In this document: positions 24,001-33,051 of the stretch, piece after piece
How the letters are laid out: every line of letters starts with the position of its first letter
Position numbering within the stretch: the first letter of the stretch is position 1
From: Sphingomonadales bacterium UBA7471
GTDB taxonomy: Bacteria > Pseudomonadota > Alphaproteobacteria > Sphingomonadales > Sphingomonadaceae
Direction of reading: 5' to 3'
DNA length: 64,000 nt
NCBI GenBank assembly: GCA_002479765.1
Contig: DLOZ01000012.1
Location: 9,195 to 73,194, forward strand
Translations under genes and position numbers: made by a program
The notes under the pieces: model-generated
The model's input: the letters and a program-made list of their open reading frames with translations, nothing else
Told to the model about the DNA's origin: nothing
Databases searched by the model: none

Positions 24001-25500
24001 TTATTTCTTAGGCGCAGCCTTTTTGGCAGGAGCCTTCTTGGCAGGCGCTTCTTGTGCGTCCTTCTTAGGAGCAGCTTTCTTTGCAGCGGGCTTAGCTTCC
24101 TTTGCAGCTGCCTCTTCCTTTGCTGCAGCCTTTTTCGCAGGGGCTTTCTTCTTCGCCGCTGGCTTTGCGTCTGGCTCAGCTTCAATCGCCGCTTCAAGAA
24201 CGTCCTTGGTCACGGTCTTTTCAGTGATCGTCGCCTTCTCGAACAAGAAATCGACAACCTTGTCTTCAAACATGGGTGCACGCAGCTGGGCCGCTGCCAT
24301 CGGGTTTTCTTGCAGATACTGCACGAACCGCTGACGGTCTTCAGGGCGATATTGCTGCGCAGCTTGCTGCACGAGCATGTTCATTTCCTGTTGGCTGACT
24401 TCAACGCCATTTGCCTGACCGATTTCGGACAGCAACAGACCAAGGCGAACGCGGCGGACGGCGATATCGCGATACTCTTCGCGCTCGGCTTCCATTTCCT
24501 TTTTCGCAGCTTCAACATCTTCTTCGCGGGCAGCTTCCTGCTCCAACTGCGCCCAAATCTGTTCGAATTCTGCGTCGACCATCGATGGAGGCACGTCAAA
24601 GTCATGATCCGCAGCAAGCTGATCAAGCAACTGGCGCTTCATGTAGGTGCGGGTCAGGCCATTATGTTCTTGCTCAACCTGAACCTTCATCAACTCGCGC
24701 AGCTTGTCGATACCGTCCAGGCCGAACATCTTGGCAAGATTGTCATCCGCTTTCGCTTCGACTGGCTTGCGCACTTCGGTGACGACGATATCAAAAGTCG
24801 CGGCCTTGCCCTTTAGGTTTTCGGCATTGTAATCTTCGGGGAAGGTTACGTTCAGAACCTTCTCGTCATTGGCTTTGACGCCAACGAGCTGGTCTTCGAA
24901 ACCAGGGATAAGTTGGCCTGAGCCAAGCTCAACCGCCATGCCTTCGCCCTTGCCGCCTTCGAAAGGTACGCCGTCGACCTTACCTTCAAAGTCGATGACA
25001 ACGCTGTCGCCCATCTTTGCGGCATATTTCTTGTCAGCCGCTTCAAAGCTCTTTTGACCTGCAGCAAGCTTCAGGATCGATTCGTCGACCTGTGCGTCGC
25101 TGACTTCAACCGTCAGGCGCTCAAGCGTGATGCCATCGATCGACGGAGCGGTAATCGCAGGCAGGACTTCGAGATGGAAATCAACAACCGCGTCTTTTCC
25201 GGGCTCGTAACCATTATCCAGATGCACGTGCGGCTGAGTCGCAGGGCGCAGCTTGTGGTCAGAAATCGCCTTTTGGACGCCTTCTTGAATCGAGCTGTTC
25301 AGCGCGTCCTGAAGCAGCGAGTCTTTATGCATTTTCTTGACCAGATTGGCGGGAACCTTGCCAGGACGGAAACCGGGCATACGCACCTGAGGCGCGATTT
25401 TCTTTACCTCGGCATCGATGCGTGATTCGACGTCTTTCGCGGTAATCGTCATACGATATGCGCGCTTCAGGCCTTCATTCTGTGTCTCGACGGTTTGCAT
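24001..25500 (-). CDS. tig: Trigger factor with Lys/Ala-rich C-terminal tail
   Basis: 499 residues. N-terminal ribosome-binding domain with the signature MPGFRPGKVP, a central FKBP-type PPIase domain (DSVVIDFEGKVDGVPFEGGK split across about 160-245), and the C-terminal chaperone arms. After about residue 440 there is a roughly 60-residue low-complexity tail of AKKAPAKK-type repeats that is absent from E. coli Tig and looks like a histone H1-type basic tail. Start MQTVETQNEG at 25500 is chosen because longer frames run through the tRNA-Leu gene. Ribosome-associated folding helper; upstream of clpP/clpX as in many bacteria. Confidence 0.95.
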   Translation of the reverse strand: MQTVETQNEGLKRAYRMTITAKDVESRIDAEVKKIAPQVRMPGFRPGKVPANLVKKMHKDSLLQDALNSSIQEGVQKAISDHKLRPATQPHVHLDNGYEPGKDAVVDFHLEVLPAITAPSIDGITLERLTVEVSDAQVDESILKLAAGQKSFEAADKKYAAKMGDSVVIDFEGKVDGVPFEGGKGEGMAVELGSGQLIPGFEDQLVGVKANDEKVLNVTFPEDYNAENLKGKAATFDIVVTEVRKPVEAKADDNLAKMFGLDGIDKLRELMKVQVEQEHNGLTRTYMKRQLLDQLAADHDFDVPPSMVDAEFEQIWAQLEQEAAREEDVEAAKKEMEAEREEYRDIAVRRVRLGLLLSEIGQANGVEVSQQEMNMLVQQAAQQYRPEDRQRFVQYLQENPMAAAQLRAPMFEDKVVDFLFEKATITEKTVTKDVLEAAIEAEPDAKPAAKKKAPAKKAAAKEEAAAKEAKPAAKKAAPKKDAQEAPAKKAPAKKAAPKK

Positions 25501-25594
25501 AATATCTTCTCTATCTGCAGGCAAAGCGGCTGGCCTCACCTTAAACGTTAAATGGCTTTCGGGTTCAACGACAGCCGGGAACTTCCCTATTTCG

Positions 25595-25679
25595 TGGTGC
25601 GGGCGAAGGGACTCGAACCCCCACACCTTGCGATGCCAGAACCTAAATCTGGTGCGTCTACCAATTCCGCCACGCCCGC
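25595..25679 (-). tRNA. tRNA-Leu (anticodon UAG)
   Basis: Minus-strand cloverleaf beginning GCGGGCGTGGCGGAATTGG with acceptor stem GCGGGCG/CGCCCGC, anticodon stem CCAGA/TCTGG around loop TTTAGGT (anticodon TAG, 34-36), a long variable arm typical of type II tRNAs, T-loop GGTTCGAGTCC and an encoded CCA (25595-25597). It sits 95 bp upstream of tig on the same strand. Confidence 0.97.
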
Positions 25680-25740
25680 TTACGAAAAGCTGCCGTTTCA
25701 CAAACGACGGGAGCCTCTAACGGGAAAGCCCCGCTAGGGC

Positions 25741-25775
25741 AAGGGCAGAAGCGGCGAAACCGCCGCTGCGCCCTT
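25741..25775 (-). terminator. Strong hairpin after gatB
   Basis: AAGGGC...AGCGGC pairs with GCCGCT...GCCCTT (an inner 6-bp and outer 6-bp stem separated by a small internal loop), 8 bp after the gatB stop and before tRNA-Leu. There is no U tract, so it may act as a Rho-assisted terminator or 3' stabiliser. Confidence 0.5.
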
Positions 25776-25783
25776 ATCATCTG

Positions 25784-27250
25784 TTAACCAAGCGCCTTTT
25801 TAAGCAAGTCGTTGATGATTTGCGGATTGGCCTTGCCCTGCATCGCCTTCATCGTCTGGCCCACAAAGAAACCAAACAACTTGTCTTTGCCCGACCGGTA
25901 CTCGGCAACCTTATCTTCATTGGCGGCCATGATCTTGGCAATTTCTGCCTCAATTGCGCCTGTGTCATTGGTCTGCTTCAGGCCTTTTTCTTCGACAATG
26001 GCAGATGCGCCCTGCCCGGTCTCAAGCATGATTTCGAAGACCTGCTTGGCGATGCTGCCGCTGATCGTGCCATCGGCAACCAGACCAAGAAGCTCGGCAG
26101 CTTGCTTTGGATTGACCGGGCTTTCGTCCAAGGTCTTACCAAGCTTGTTCAGCGCACCGAACAATTCGGACATCAACCAGTTCGACGCCTGCTTGGCATC
26201 AACGCCTTCGGCCAACAAATCTTCGAACCAAAACGCCGTTTCGGCTTCTGCCGTCAGAACCGCCGCATTGTATGCGGTGAGGCCCAATGCTTCATAACGC
26301 GCACGTTTGGCGTCGGGAAGCTCGGGTAAGGACGCACGGCATTCCTCCAGAAACGCGTCGTCGAGTTCGACCGGCAACAAATCGGGATCGGGGAAATAAC
26401 GATAATCATGCGCGTCTTCTTTCGACCGCATTGAGCGCGTTTCCATCTTGTTCGGGTCGAACAAGCGGGTTTCCTGAACCACTGCGCCGCCGCTTTCGAT
26501 CAGATCCACCTGACGCTGCGCTTCATACTCAATCGCCTGCATCATGAAGCGGATGGAGTTGACATTCTTGGTCTCTGTGCGCGTGCCCAGTTCACCACCG
26601 GGCTTGCGGACAGACACGTTGACGTCAGCGCGCATGGAGCCTTGCTCCATATTGCCGTCGCACGATCCAACATAGCGCAGGATGGAGCGGAGTTTCTTGA
26701 GATACGCCCCAGCCTCTTGCGGGCTGCTAATGTCAGGACGCGACACGATTTCCATCAGCGCGACGCCCGAGCGGTTCAAATCGACAAAAGACATTGTTGG
26801 ATGCTGGTCATGCATCAACTTGCCTGCGTCTTGCTCGACATGGATGCGCTCGATACCAATTTTCTTGGTCGGGCTATCGGGGTCTTTTTCGTTCAGCGTA
26901 ACCTCAATTGCGCCCTCACCCACGATGGGGTGATACAGTTGCGAAATCTGGTAGCCCTGCGGCAAATCGGCGTAGAAATAATTCTTACGGTCAAACCGCG
27001 ACCAGCGGTTGATCTGCGCATTGATTGCCATGCCGGTGCGCACAGCCTGACGCAGGCATTCGCGGTTTGGCACGGGCAACATGCCCGGCATCGCTGCATC
27101 GACAAGGCTCACATGACTGTTCGGTTCGGCGCCAAAGCCGGTGGAGGAACCCGAAAACAGCTTGGACTCACTGGTGATCTGCGCATGAACTTCAAGGCCA
27201 ATTACGACCTCCCACTCACCGGTATTTCCCTGGATGCGGTACTCGCTCAT
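25784..27250 (-). CDS. gatB: Asp-tRNA(Asn)/Glu-tRNA(Gln) amidotransferase subunit B
   Basis: 488 residues. GatB catalytic kinase-like domain (WEVVIGLEVHAQ, FSGSSTGFG, RKNYFYADLPQGYQISQ) and C-terminal helical YqeY-like tail that binds tRNA (SGKDKLFGFFVGQTMKAMQG split). It phosphorylates the misacylated Glu or Asp before amidation. Start at 27250 lies 1 bp after the gatA stop. Operon order gatC-gatA-gatB. Confidence 0.97.
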   Translation of the reverse strand: MSEYRIQGNTGEWEVVIGLEVHAQITSESKLFSGSSTGFGAEPNSHVSLVDAAMPGMLPVPNRECLRQAVRTGMAINAQINRWSRFDRKNYFYADLPQGYQISQLYHPIVGEGAIEVTLNEKDPDSPTKKIGIERIHVEQDAGKLMHDQHPTMSFVDLNRSGVALMEIVSRPDISSPQEAGAYLKKLRSILRYVGSCDGNMEQGSMRADVNVSVRKPGGELGTRTETKNVNSIRFMMQAIEYEAQRQVDLIESGGAVVQETRLFDPNKMETRSMRSKEDAHDYRYFPDPDLLPVELDDAFLEECRASLPELPDAKRARYEALGLTAYNAAVLTAEAETAFWFEDLLAEGVDAKQASNWLMSELFGALNKLGKTLDESPVNPKQAAELLGLVADGTISGSIAKQVFEIMLETGQGASAIVEEKGLKQTNDTGAIEAEIAKIMAANEDKVAEYRSGKDKLFGFFVGQTMKAMQGKANPQIINDLLKKALG

Positions 27251-27251
27251 A

Positions 27252-28736
27252 TTACCACCACTCTCCGGCTTCCGCCGTAAATCCTGAACGCTGCTCAATC
27301 GCGAGGCCGGCGTTGAGCACAGCCTGTTCGTCAAGCGCCTTACCGATAATCTGCAGTCCCAAAGGCAGGCCTTGCTTGTCGAGGCCGCCCGGAACCGACA
27401 TCGCGGGCAAGCCAGCCAATGAGGCAGGCACCGCGAACACGTCGTTCAAATACATCGACAATGGGTCGGCGTTCTTCTCACCCAAACCAAAAGCCGCGCT
27501 TGGTGCGGTTGGCGCGAGGATGAGGTCACAGCTTGCCCACGCATTTTCGAAATCGCGTGCGATCAAGGCCCGGACCTTTTGCGCCTGCGTGTAATATGCA
27601 TCGTAGAAGCCAGCGCTCAACACATAGGTGCCGATCATGATACGGCGGCGCACTTCTTCGCCGAAACCGGCGGCGCGCGTTGCGGCATACATATCCTGCA
27701 GGCCAGCGCCCTCAGGCAAATCACGCAAACCAAAGCGCACGCCGTCATAGCGCGCAAGGTTGGATGACGCTTCAGCAGGGGCGATGATATAATAAGCAGG
27801 CAACGCATATTTTGTATGCGGCAGGCTGATGTCGACGATTTCCGCGCCTGCATCCTTCAGCCATGCGATGCCATTATCCCACATCTTGGCGATATCTTCG
27901 TCGATACCATCAAGACGATATTCGCGGGGAATGCCAATGCGCTTGCCCTTCAGATCGCTGTTCAGAGCTGCTTCCCATGCGGGCACAGGCAAATCGAGCG
28001 ACGTCGAATCCTTTGGATCAAAGCCCGCCATGGCTTCCAACATGATCGCGCAATCGCGGACGTCGCGCGCCATTGGGCCAGCTTGGTCAAGCGAACTGGC
28101 GAATGCCACAACGCCCCAACGCGAGCAGCGGCCATAGGTTGGCTTGATACCGCTAATGCCGACAAATGCCGCTGGTTGGCGGATGGAACCACCGGTGTCG
28201 GTACCTGTCGCAGCAGGACACAGCCGTGCGGCGATGGCAGAGGACGAACCGCCCGATGAACCACCCGGCGCAAGTGCGGCGTTGTCACCATTATTGCGCC
28301 GCCAAGGCGAAATGACATTACCGAAATAGCTGGTTTCGTTCGACGAACCCATGGCGAACTGGTCAAGGTTGAGCTTGCCCAACATCCCTGCGCCAGCCTT
28401 CCAAAGATTGGCGGATACCGTCGACTCATAGGTGGGCACGAAGCCTTCCAGCATATGGCTTGCGGCGGTCGTCTGCACGCCTTCGGTGCAGAACAAGTCC
28501 TTCATGCCAATCGGCACACCAGCCATTTTGCCCAGTGGCTTGCCAGCAGCGCGGTCGGCATCGACCGCTTGCGCGGCCGCAACGGCCATTTCAGGCGTTT
28601 CTACGATAAAGGCGTTGAGTGCCTTTGCCGCAGCAACGCGCGCGTTGAGGGCCTCAGCAACCTCAACGGCTTTAAATTCGCCGTTGGCGACGCCATCACG
28701 AATGGCAGCTACGCCCAGTCTCGAAAAATCAGTCAT
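27252..28736 (-). CDS. gatA: Amidotransferase subunit A (GatA)
   Basis: 494 residues of the amidase-signature family. Ser-cisSer-Lys triad residues are visible in PIGMKDLFCTEG (Lys), APGGSSGGSSSA and GTDTGGSIRQPA (Ser pair and nucleophile). It releases ammonia from glutamine for GatB. Start codon overlaps the gatC stop by one base (TAATG). Confidence 0.97.
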   Translation of the reverse strand: MTDFSRLGVAAIRDGVANGEFKAVEVAEALNARVAAAKALNAFIVETPEMAVAAAQAVDADRAAGKPLGKMAGVPIGMKDLFCTEGVQTTAASHMLEGFVPTYESTVSANLWKAGAGMLGKLNLDQFAMGSSNETSYFGNVISPWRRNNGDNAALAPGGSSGGSSSAIAARLCPAATGTDTGGSIRQPAAFVGISGIKPTYGRCSRWGVVAFASSLDQAGPMARDVRDCAIMLEAMAGFDPKDSTSLDLPVPAWEAALNSDLKGKRIGIPREYRLDGIDEDIAKMWDNGIAWLKDAGAEIVDISLPHTKYALPAYYIIAPAEASSNLARYDGVRFGLRDLPEGAGLQDMYAATRAAGFGEEVRRRIMIGTYVLSAGFYDAYYTQAQKVRALIARDFENAWASCDLILAPTAPSAAFGLGEKNADPLSMYLNDVFAVPASLAGLPAMSVPGGLDKQGLPLGLQIIGKALDEQAVLNAGLAIEQRSGFTAEAGEWW

Positions 28737-29023
28737 TATTCAATCACCTTGGGCACGCCAAAGAAGCTGCCTTCCCTCGCTGGCGCATTGGCAAGCACCT
28801 TGTCGCGGACATCGCCATCGGTGACGACGTCGTCGCGCAGGCGCAGCTTATTGGGGATGACAGCCGTCATCGGCTCAACGCCAGTGACGTCGACCTCGCC
28901 CAATTGCTCCACCCAGGCAAGAATGCCATTGAGTTCGCCGACCATCTTGTCAGCCTCTGCATCGCTAATCGCGATGCGCGAAAGCCGTGCGATTTTGTTC
29001 ACGGTATCTTTATCTACAGACAT
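28736..29023 (-). CDS. gatC: Amidotransferase subunit C (GatC)
   Basis: 95 residues. MSVDKDTVNKIARLSRIAIS and LNGILAWVEQLGEVDVTGVEPM are the classic GatC helices; it clamps GatA and GatB together. The start at 29023 is used instead of 29059 because family members begin with this helix. First gene of the gatCAB operon; divergent from the DUF3089 gene. Confidence 0.95.
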   Translation of the reverse strand: MSVDKDTVNKIARLSRIAISDAEADKMVGELNGILAWVEQLGEVDVTGVEPMTAVIPNKLRLRDDVVTDGDVRDKVLANAPAREGSFFGVPKVIE

Positions 29024-29150
29024 AAGCCAGCCGCTAGCATTGCGCCTGCCCCGCTTCAACGGAAAAGCTTAATCTTTCAGGCTCTATTCAATTTTCCGAT
29101 GCTATTTCCATCCAATCGGCTACATCGCATCAAAATTTCAGGACATAAAC

Positions 29151-30260
29151 TTGGCTCGTAAATTCATTTATATCGTTGCAGCGCTCATCGTCCTCGTCAT
29201 TGCGGGTGGTTTCGTTATCCGCATTTATGAGGCTGAGCTTACCGAATTGGCATTCGTGCCAACGGCAAAGTTCGAAAAACAGGCGGCGTTTGAACCGAAC
29301 AAATATGCCAGCAACGATATGTGGTTCGCGCGACCGGGCAAGACCGGCAATCCAGCCGACTGGTTGCCTGTGGGTGCGGCGAAGCCAGACGTGCGGGGCC
29401 CCGCGGCGATATTTTTCGTTCACCCAACATCTTATATCGGCAGGGATCATTGGAATGCACCGCTCGACGACGCGGAATCGCAGGATCGCGCGAGATTGTT
29501 CCTGCGTGGCCTTGCTTCGCCCTTTGCCAGCACCGGCGAAATGTGGGCACCCCGCTATCGTCAGGCAGCAATAGGCTCGTTCCTAACCACCAAGCCCGAG
29601 GGTCAGCAGGCGTTGGATGCCGCATATCAAGACGTTCTTTTGGCGTTCGATGAATTTGTTGCGAAAGTGCAAAAAGACCGGCCGATTATATTGGCTGGCC
29701 ATAGCCAAGGCGCGCTGCATCTTACACATCTGCTGAAGGATCGCGTTGCAGGCAAACCAATCGCCAAACGAATCGTTGCCGCTTATGTTGTTGGTTGGCC
29801 AATTTCCGTGGATAATGATGTCGCTGCGATGGGGCTGCCCGCATGCTCGGGTCCAGATGAAACGGGATGCATCATGGCGTGGCAAAGCTTTGCCGAGCCG
29901 GCCGAGTATGACCGCATATCAAAAGCCTATGACGCAACGACAGGTTTCAACGGGCAAAGCCGCAAAGGCACCGCAATGTTGTGCACCAATCCGTTAAACG
30001 GTGGTGCCGCAGCTGCGGCAGACATGAAGGCCAATTTGGGTACGTTAAAAGCAGATGCGTCGATGAACACCGGTGAGCTGGTCGTTGGTGCCGTACCCGC
30101 ACGATGTGACGCAAAGGGATTTCTGTTGATCGGCGATCCGCCCGAAGTTGGGCCATATGTGCTGCCCGGCAACAATTACCATGTGTATGATTTCCCGCTT
30201 TTCTGGGCGAATGTGCGGGCGGATGCCACGTTGCGACTGCGAAAGTTCCTTCAGAAATGA
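29151..30260 (+). CDS. DUF3089 alpha/beta-hydrolase-like protein
   Basis: 369 residues. N-terminal membrane anchor (KFIYIVAALIVLVIAGGFVI), then an alpha/beta-hydrolase fold with AAIFFVHPTSYIG, nucleophile elbow GHSQGALHL and a late His in NNYHVYDFPLFW. Matches DUF3089 proteins, which have no assigned substrate. TTG start at 29151 has AGGA 8 bases upstream and no ATG is available before the anchor. Its stop overlaps the ruvX start (ATGA), so both are probably co-translated. Confidence 0.88.
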   Translation: MARKFIYIVAALIVLVIAGGFVIRIYEAELTELAFVPTAKFEKQAAFEPNKYASNDMWFARPGKTGNPADWLPVGAAKPDVRGPAAIFFVHPTSYIGRDHWNAPLDDAESQDRARLFLRGLASPFASTGEMWAPRYRQAAIGSFLTTKPEGQQALDAAYQDVLLAFDEFVAKVQKDRPIILAGHSQGALHLTHLLKDRVAGKPIAKRIVAAYVVGWPISVDNDVAAMGLPACSGPDETGCIMAWQSFAEPAEYDRISKAYDATTGFNGQSRKGTAMLCTNPLNGGAAAAADMKANLGTLKADASMNTGELVVGAVPARCDAKGFLLIGDPPEVGPYVLPGNNYHVYDFPLFWANVRADATLRLRKFLQK

Positions 30261-30718
30261 TTTTTGATGCCGTCGCTGACTTTTTGGAACAGCTGCCGGA
30301 CGGCGGCGTGTTGATAGGGCTGGATATCGGCACCAAAACGATTGGAACGGCGTTTTGCGACGCTGGCTGGACATTTGCATCGCCCGCCGACCTGATCCGC
30401 AGAAGCAAGTTTTCCAAAGACAAGGCGTTACTCAGCGCCGCGATTGCGACCCGCCCCACGCGCGGTATCGTCATTGGCCTGCCGCTCAACATGGATGGCA
30501 GCGAAAGCCCCAGAAGCCAATCAAGCCGGGCTTTTGCACGCAACATCGCGGATCTTGGCCTGCCGATTTTGTTGCGCGACGAACGCTGGTCGACCCAAGC
30601 GGTTGAGCGCGACATGATTGCCGCCGACATGAGCCGCGCAAAACGGGCCGAAAAAATCGACAGCGGCGCAGCGGCATTCATCCTGCAAGGCGCGATAGAT
30701 GCGTTGACCATTGGGTAA
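30257..30718 (+). CDS. ruvX: Putative pre-16S rRNA nuclease / Holliday-junction resolvase YqgF
   Basis: 153 residues, RNase H-like fold: LIGLDIGTKTIGTAFCD (first Asp), IVIGLPLNMDGSESPRS, LLRDERWSTQAVER and a late Asp in KIDSGAAAFILQG. YqgF/RuvX processes the 5' end of 16S rRNA in E. coli. Coupled to the DUF3089 gene by a 4-bp overlap; pyrB follows after 75 bp. Confidence 0.92.
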   Translation: MIFDAVADFLEQLPDGGVLIGLDIGTKTIGTAFCDAGWTFASPADLIRRSKFSKDKALLSAAIATRPTRGIVIGLPLNMDGSESPRSQSSRAFARNIADLGLPILLRDERWSTQAVERDMIAADMSRAKRAEKIDSGAAAFILQGAIDALTIG

Positions 30719-30793
30719 CGTTTTTGCCCGGCCAAGACATAGCCGACAAAATGATTGAGTATTGCCCCCCTTCCCTTTAAGGGCATTGCTTTA

Positions 30794-31789
30794 ATGACAT
30801 GGACACAGCCTTTTGCAGCCGACAGCTTTCCAAGCGGGTCGGGCGCTTTTCCGCACAAGCATTTGCTTGGTATCGCTGGACTTCAGAAATGGGAAATTCT
30901 CTACATCCTGAAAGAGGCTGAGCAATGGGTGGCCTTGAACCGCTCCGGCCCTGCAAAGCATGATGGCCGATTGTCGGGCCTTACGATTATCAATGCCTTT
31001 TTTGAAAACTCGACACGCACATTGCTGTCTTTCGAAATTGCCGGAAAACGACTTGGCGCAGATGTCGTGAATATGCACGCGGCGCAATCGAGCGTCAAAA
31101 AGGGCGAAACACTTATCGACACCGCAATGACGTTAAACGCCATGCGCGCCGATGCCATTGTCATCCGCCACGGCAGTTCCGGTGCGGTGCAGCTGATTTC
31201 AAGCAAAGTCGATTGCCCGGTCATCAACGCAGGCGACGGAAGCCACGAACATCCCACGCAGGCGCTGCTCGATTCGCTGACCATCATGCGCCGCAAAGGG
31301 CGGGTCGAAGGCCAAACCGTCGTCATTTGCGGCGATGTGCTGCACAGCCGCGTTGCGCGCTCAAATCTATTCTGCCTCAAAACATTGGGCGCCGAAGTCC
31401 GCGTCGTTGCGCCCCCTGCATTGATGCCAAGCGGTATCGAGGCATTTGGTGCGCAGACCTTCACGAACTTTGATGCGGCGCTGGATGGCGCCGATGTCGT
31501 CATGATGCTGCGCCTTCAGAATGAACGTATGCAGGGGGATTTCATTCCCTCGCCCCGCGAATATTTCCACCTATACGGCCTCGATGAACGCCGGCTCGCC
31601 TTGGCCAAGCCCGACGCGCTGGTCATGCACCCGGGCCCAATGAACCGCGGCGTAGAGATTGCGAGCAATGTCGCCGACCATGTTGAACGCTCCGCCATTA
31701 CCGAACAGGTTGAAATGGGTGTCGCCGTTCGTATGGCGTGCCTCGATATACTCACCCGAAAAGCACGCGGTCAGGAGGGTTGGTCATGA
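30794..31789 (+). CDS. pyrB: Aspartate carbamoyltransferase catalytic subunit
   Basis: 331 residues. Carbamoyl-phosphate motif FFENSTRTLLSFE, IRHGSSGAVQLI, AGDGSHEHPTQALLD and MHPGPMNRGVEI. It condenses carbamoyl phosphate and aspartate, the first committed step of pyrimidine synthesis. Start at ATG 30794 with AAGGG about 10 bases upstream; the upstream TTG frame is not needed. Its last bases overlap the next gene (ATGA), whose product looks like the non-catalytic DHOase partner found with this ATCase class. No pyrI. Confidence 0.95.
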   Translation: MTWTQPFAADSFPSGSGAFPHKHLLGIAGLQKWEILYILKEAEQWVALNRSGPAKHDGRLSGLTIINAFFENSTRTLLSFEIAGKRLGADVVNMHAAQSSVKKGETLIDTAMTLNAMRADAIVIRHGSSGAVQLISSKVDCPVINAGDGSHEHPTQALLDSLTIMRRKGRVEGQTVVICGDVLHSRVARSNLFCLKTLGAEVRVVAPPALMPSGIEAFGAQTFTNFDAALDGADVVMMLRLQNERMQGDFIPSPREYFHLYGLDERRLALAKPDALVMHPGPMNRGVEIASNVADHVERSAITEQVEMGVAVRMACLDILTRKARGQEGWS

Positions 31790-33003
31790 CCGGAATCAGC
31801 ATCCTGAACGGCCACGCCATTTTGCCCGGCGCGGACAAGGCTGAGCCACTGAATGTGCATATCGAAAATGGCAAAATTGCCTCAGTTGGAAAAGCCGCCC
31901 CGATAGCGAACCAGTTGGACGCAAGCGACCTCATCATCGCGCCGGGCATCATTGATCTGGGCGTGTTCAAGACCGACAAGCCCGCTTTCCGCTTTGGCGG
32001 CATCACGCGCGCCGCATTAATGCCTGACCAGTCGCCTGTGCATGATGACCCGGCAACGGTCCGCTTTGCCGCGCTGAAAGGAAAACCCGATCTGTGGGTA
32101 CACCCACTCGCTGCAGCAACGCAGGGCCTCAATGGGCTGCAGATGGCCGAAATCGCGCTGATGAAAGAAGCAGGCGCAGTTGGCGTTGCCACGGGACGCA
32201 AATGGATTGCCGATAGCGGCATTTTGCTGCGGATCATGCGCTATTGCCATGCGCTCAACCTGCCCGTGTTTGTGCACAGCGAAGATGCAGGCCTATCGGG
32301 CAACGCGGTTGCAACGGCCGGGGAAACAGCGACCTTGCTGGGCCTATCCAGCGCATCACCCATCACCGAAGCGCTTGCCATCGCCCGCGACCTATTGCTC
32401 GCGGAGGAAAGCGGCGCCCATGTGCATTTCCGCCAAGTGACGACCGAACGCGGGCTGGACCTCATTCGCGCAGCAAAGGCAAAGGGCTTACGCATCACAT
32501 GCGGCATCACGCCAGGGCACTTGTTCCTGTCCGACAACGCCGTTTCGGATTTCCGGACCTTCGCCCATCTGTCGCCGCCCTTGCGTTCGGAAAGCGACCG
32601 GCTGGCCTGTATCGCCGCCATTGCCGATGGCACGATTGATGTCATTGCATCTGGGCACGACCCACGCGGACCAGAGGACAAGCGCCTGCCCTATTCCGAG
32701 AGCGCGCCGGGCATGGCCGGGGCGGAAACGCTTCTCGCGCTGTCGCTCAACCTCGTGCGGGACAATGTGATTTCGACCGGACGGTTGTTCGAACTTCTGG
32801 CATCAAATCCTGCGAAGATCTTGGGGCTGAATGCAGGCCACATAGCAGAAGGATATGAGGCAGATCTCATCCTCGTCGATCCAGACGCGCCGTGGCAGGT
32901 CGATGGCGACCGCATGGCCGCACTTGCGGGCAATACGCCATTTGACCGGCTGCCGGTGCAAGGCCGCGTGCGATATATGCTAAAGGGCGGCAAGGTCATT
33001 TAG
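31786..33003 (+). CDS. pyrX: Dihydroorotase-like, probably non-catalytic (PyrX type)
   Basis: 405 residues with an amidohydrolase fold similar to type I dihydroorotase. The metal ligands are missing: the usual DxHVH motif reads IDLGVFKTD, FSDDG reads ATGRK, the second His of HxxHxST is Arg (VHFRQVTT), PHHL is PGHL, and TDHAPH is SGHDPR. This pattern matches the inactive DHOase subunits known to stabilise PyrB in some bacteria. It overlaps pyrB by 4 bp. A true pyrC should exist elsewhere. Product databases may label it dihydroorotase (pyrC). Confidence 0.85.
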   Translation: MTGISILNGHAILPGADKAEPLNVHIENGKIASVGKAAPIANQLDASDLIIAPGIIDLGVFKTDKPAFRFGGITRAALMPDQSPVHDDPATVRFAALKGKPDLWVHPLAAATQGLNGLQMAEIALMKEAGAVGVATGRKWIADSGILLRIMRYCHALNLPVFVHSEDAGLSGNAVATAGETATLLGLSSASPITEALAIARDLLLAEESGAHVHFRQVTTERGLDLIRAAKAKGLRITCGITPGHLFLSDNAVSDFRTFAHLSPPLRSESDRLACIAAIADGTIDVIASGHDPRGPEDKRLPYSESAPGMAGAETLLALSLNLVRDNVISTGRLFELLASNPAKILGLNAGHIAEGYEADLILVDPDAPWQVDGDRMAALAGNTPFDRLPVQGRVRYMLKGGKVI

Positions 33004-33051
33004 GGTCAGGACCTAAACCCGCCGCCCCTTAAGCGTTTCACGGATATCAAT

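Noticed and set aside
25501..25701. N-terminal extension of trigger factor
   Set aside because: It would be translated through the tRNA-Leu gene; the family start is at 25500.
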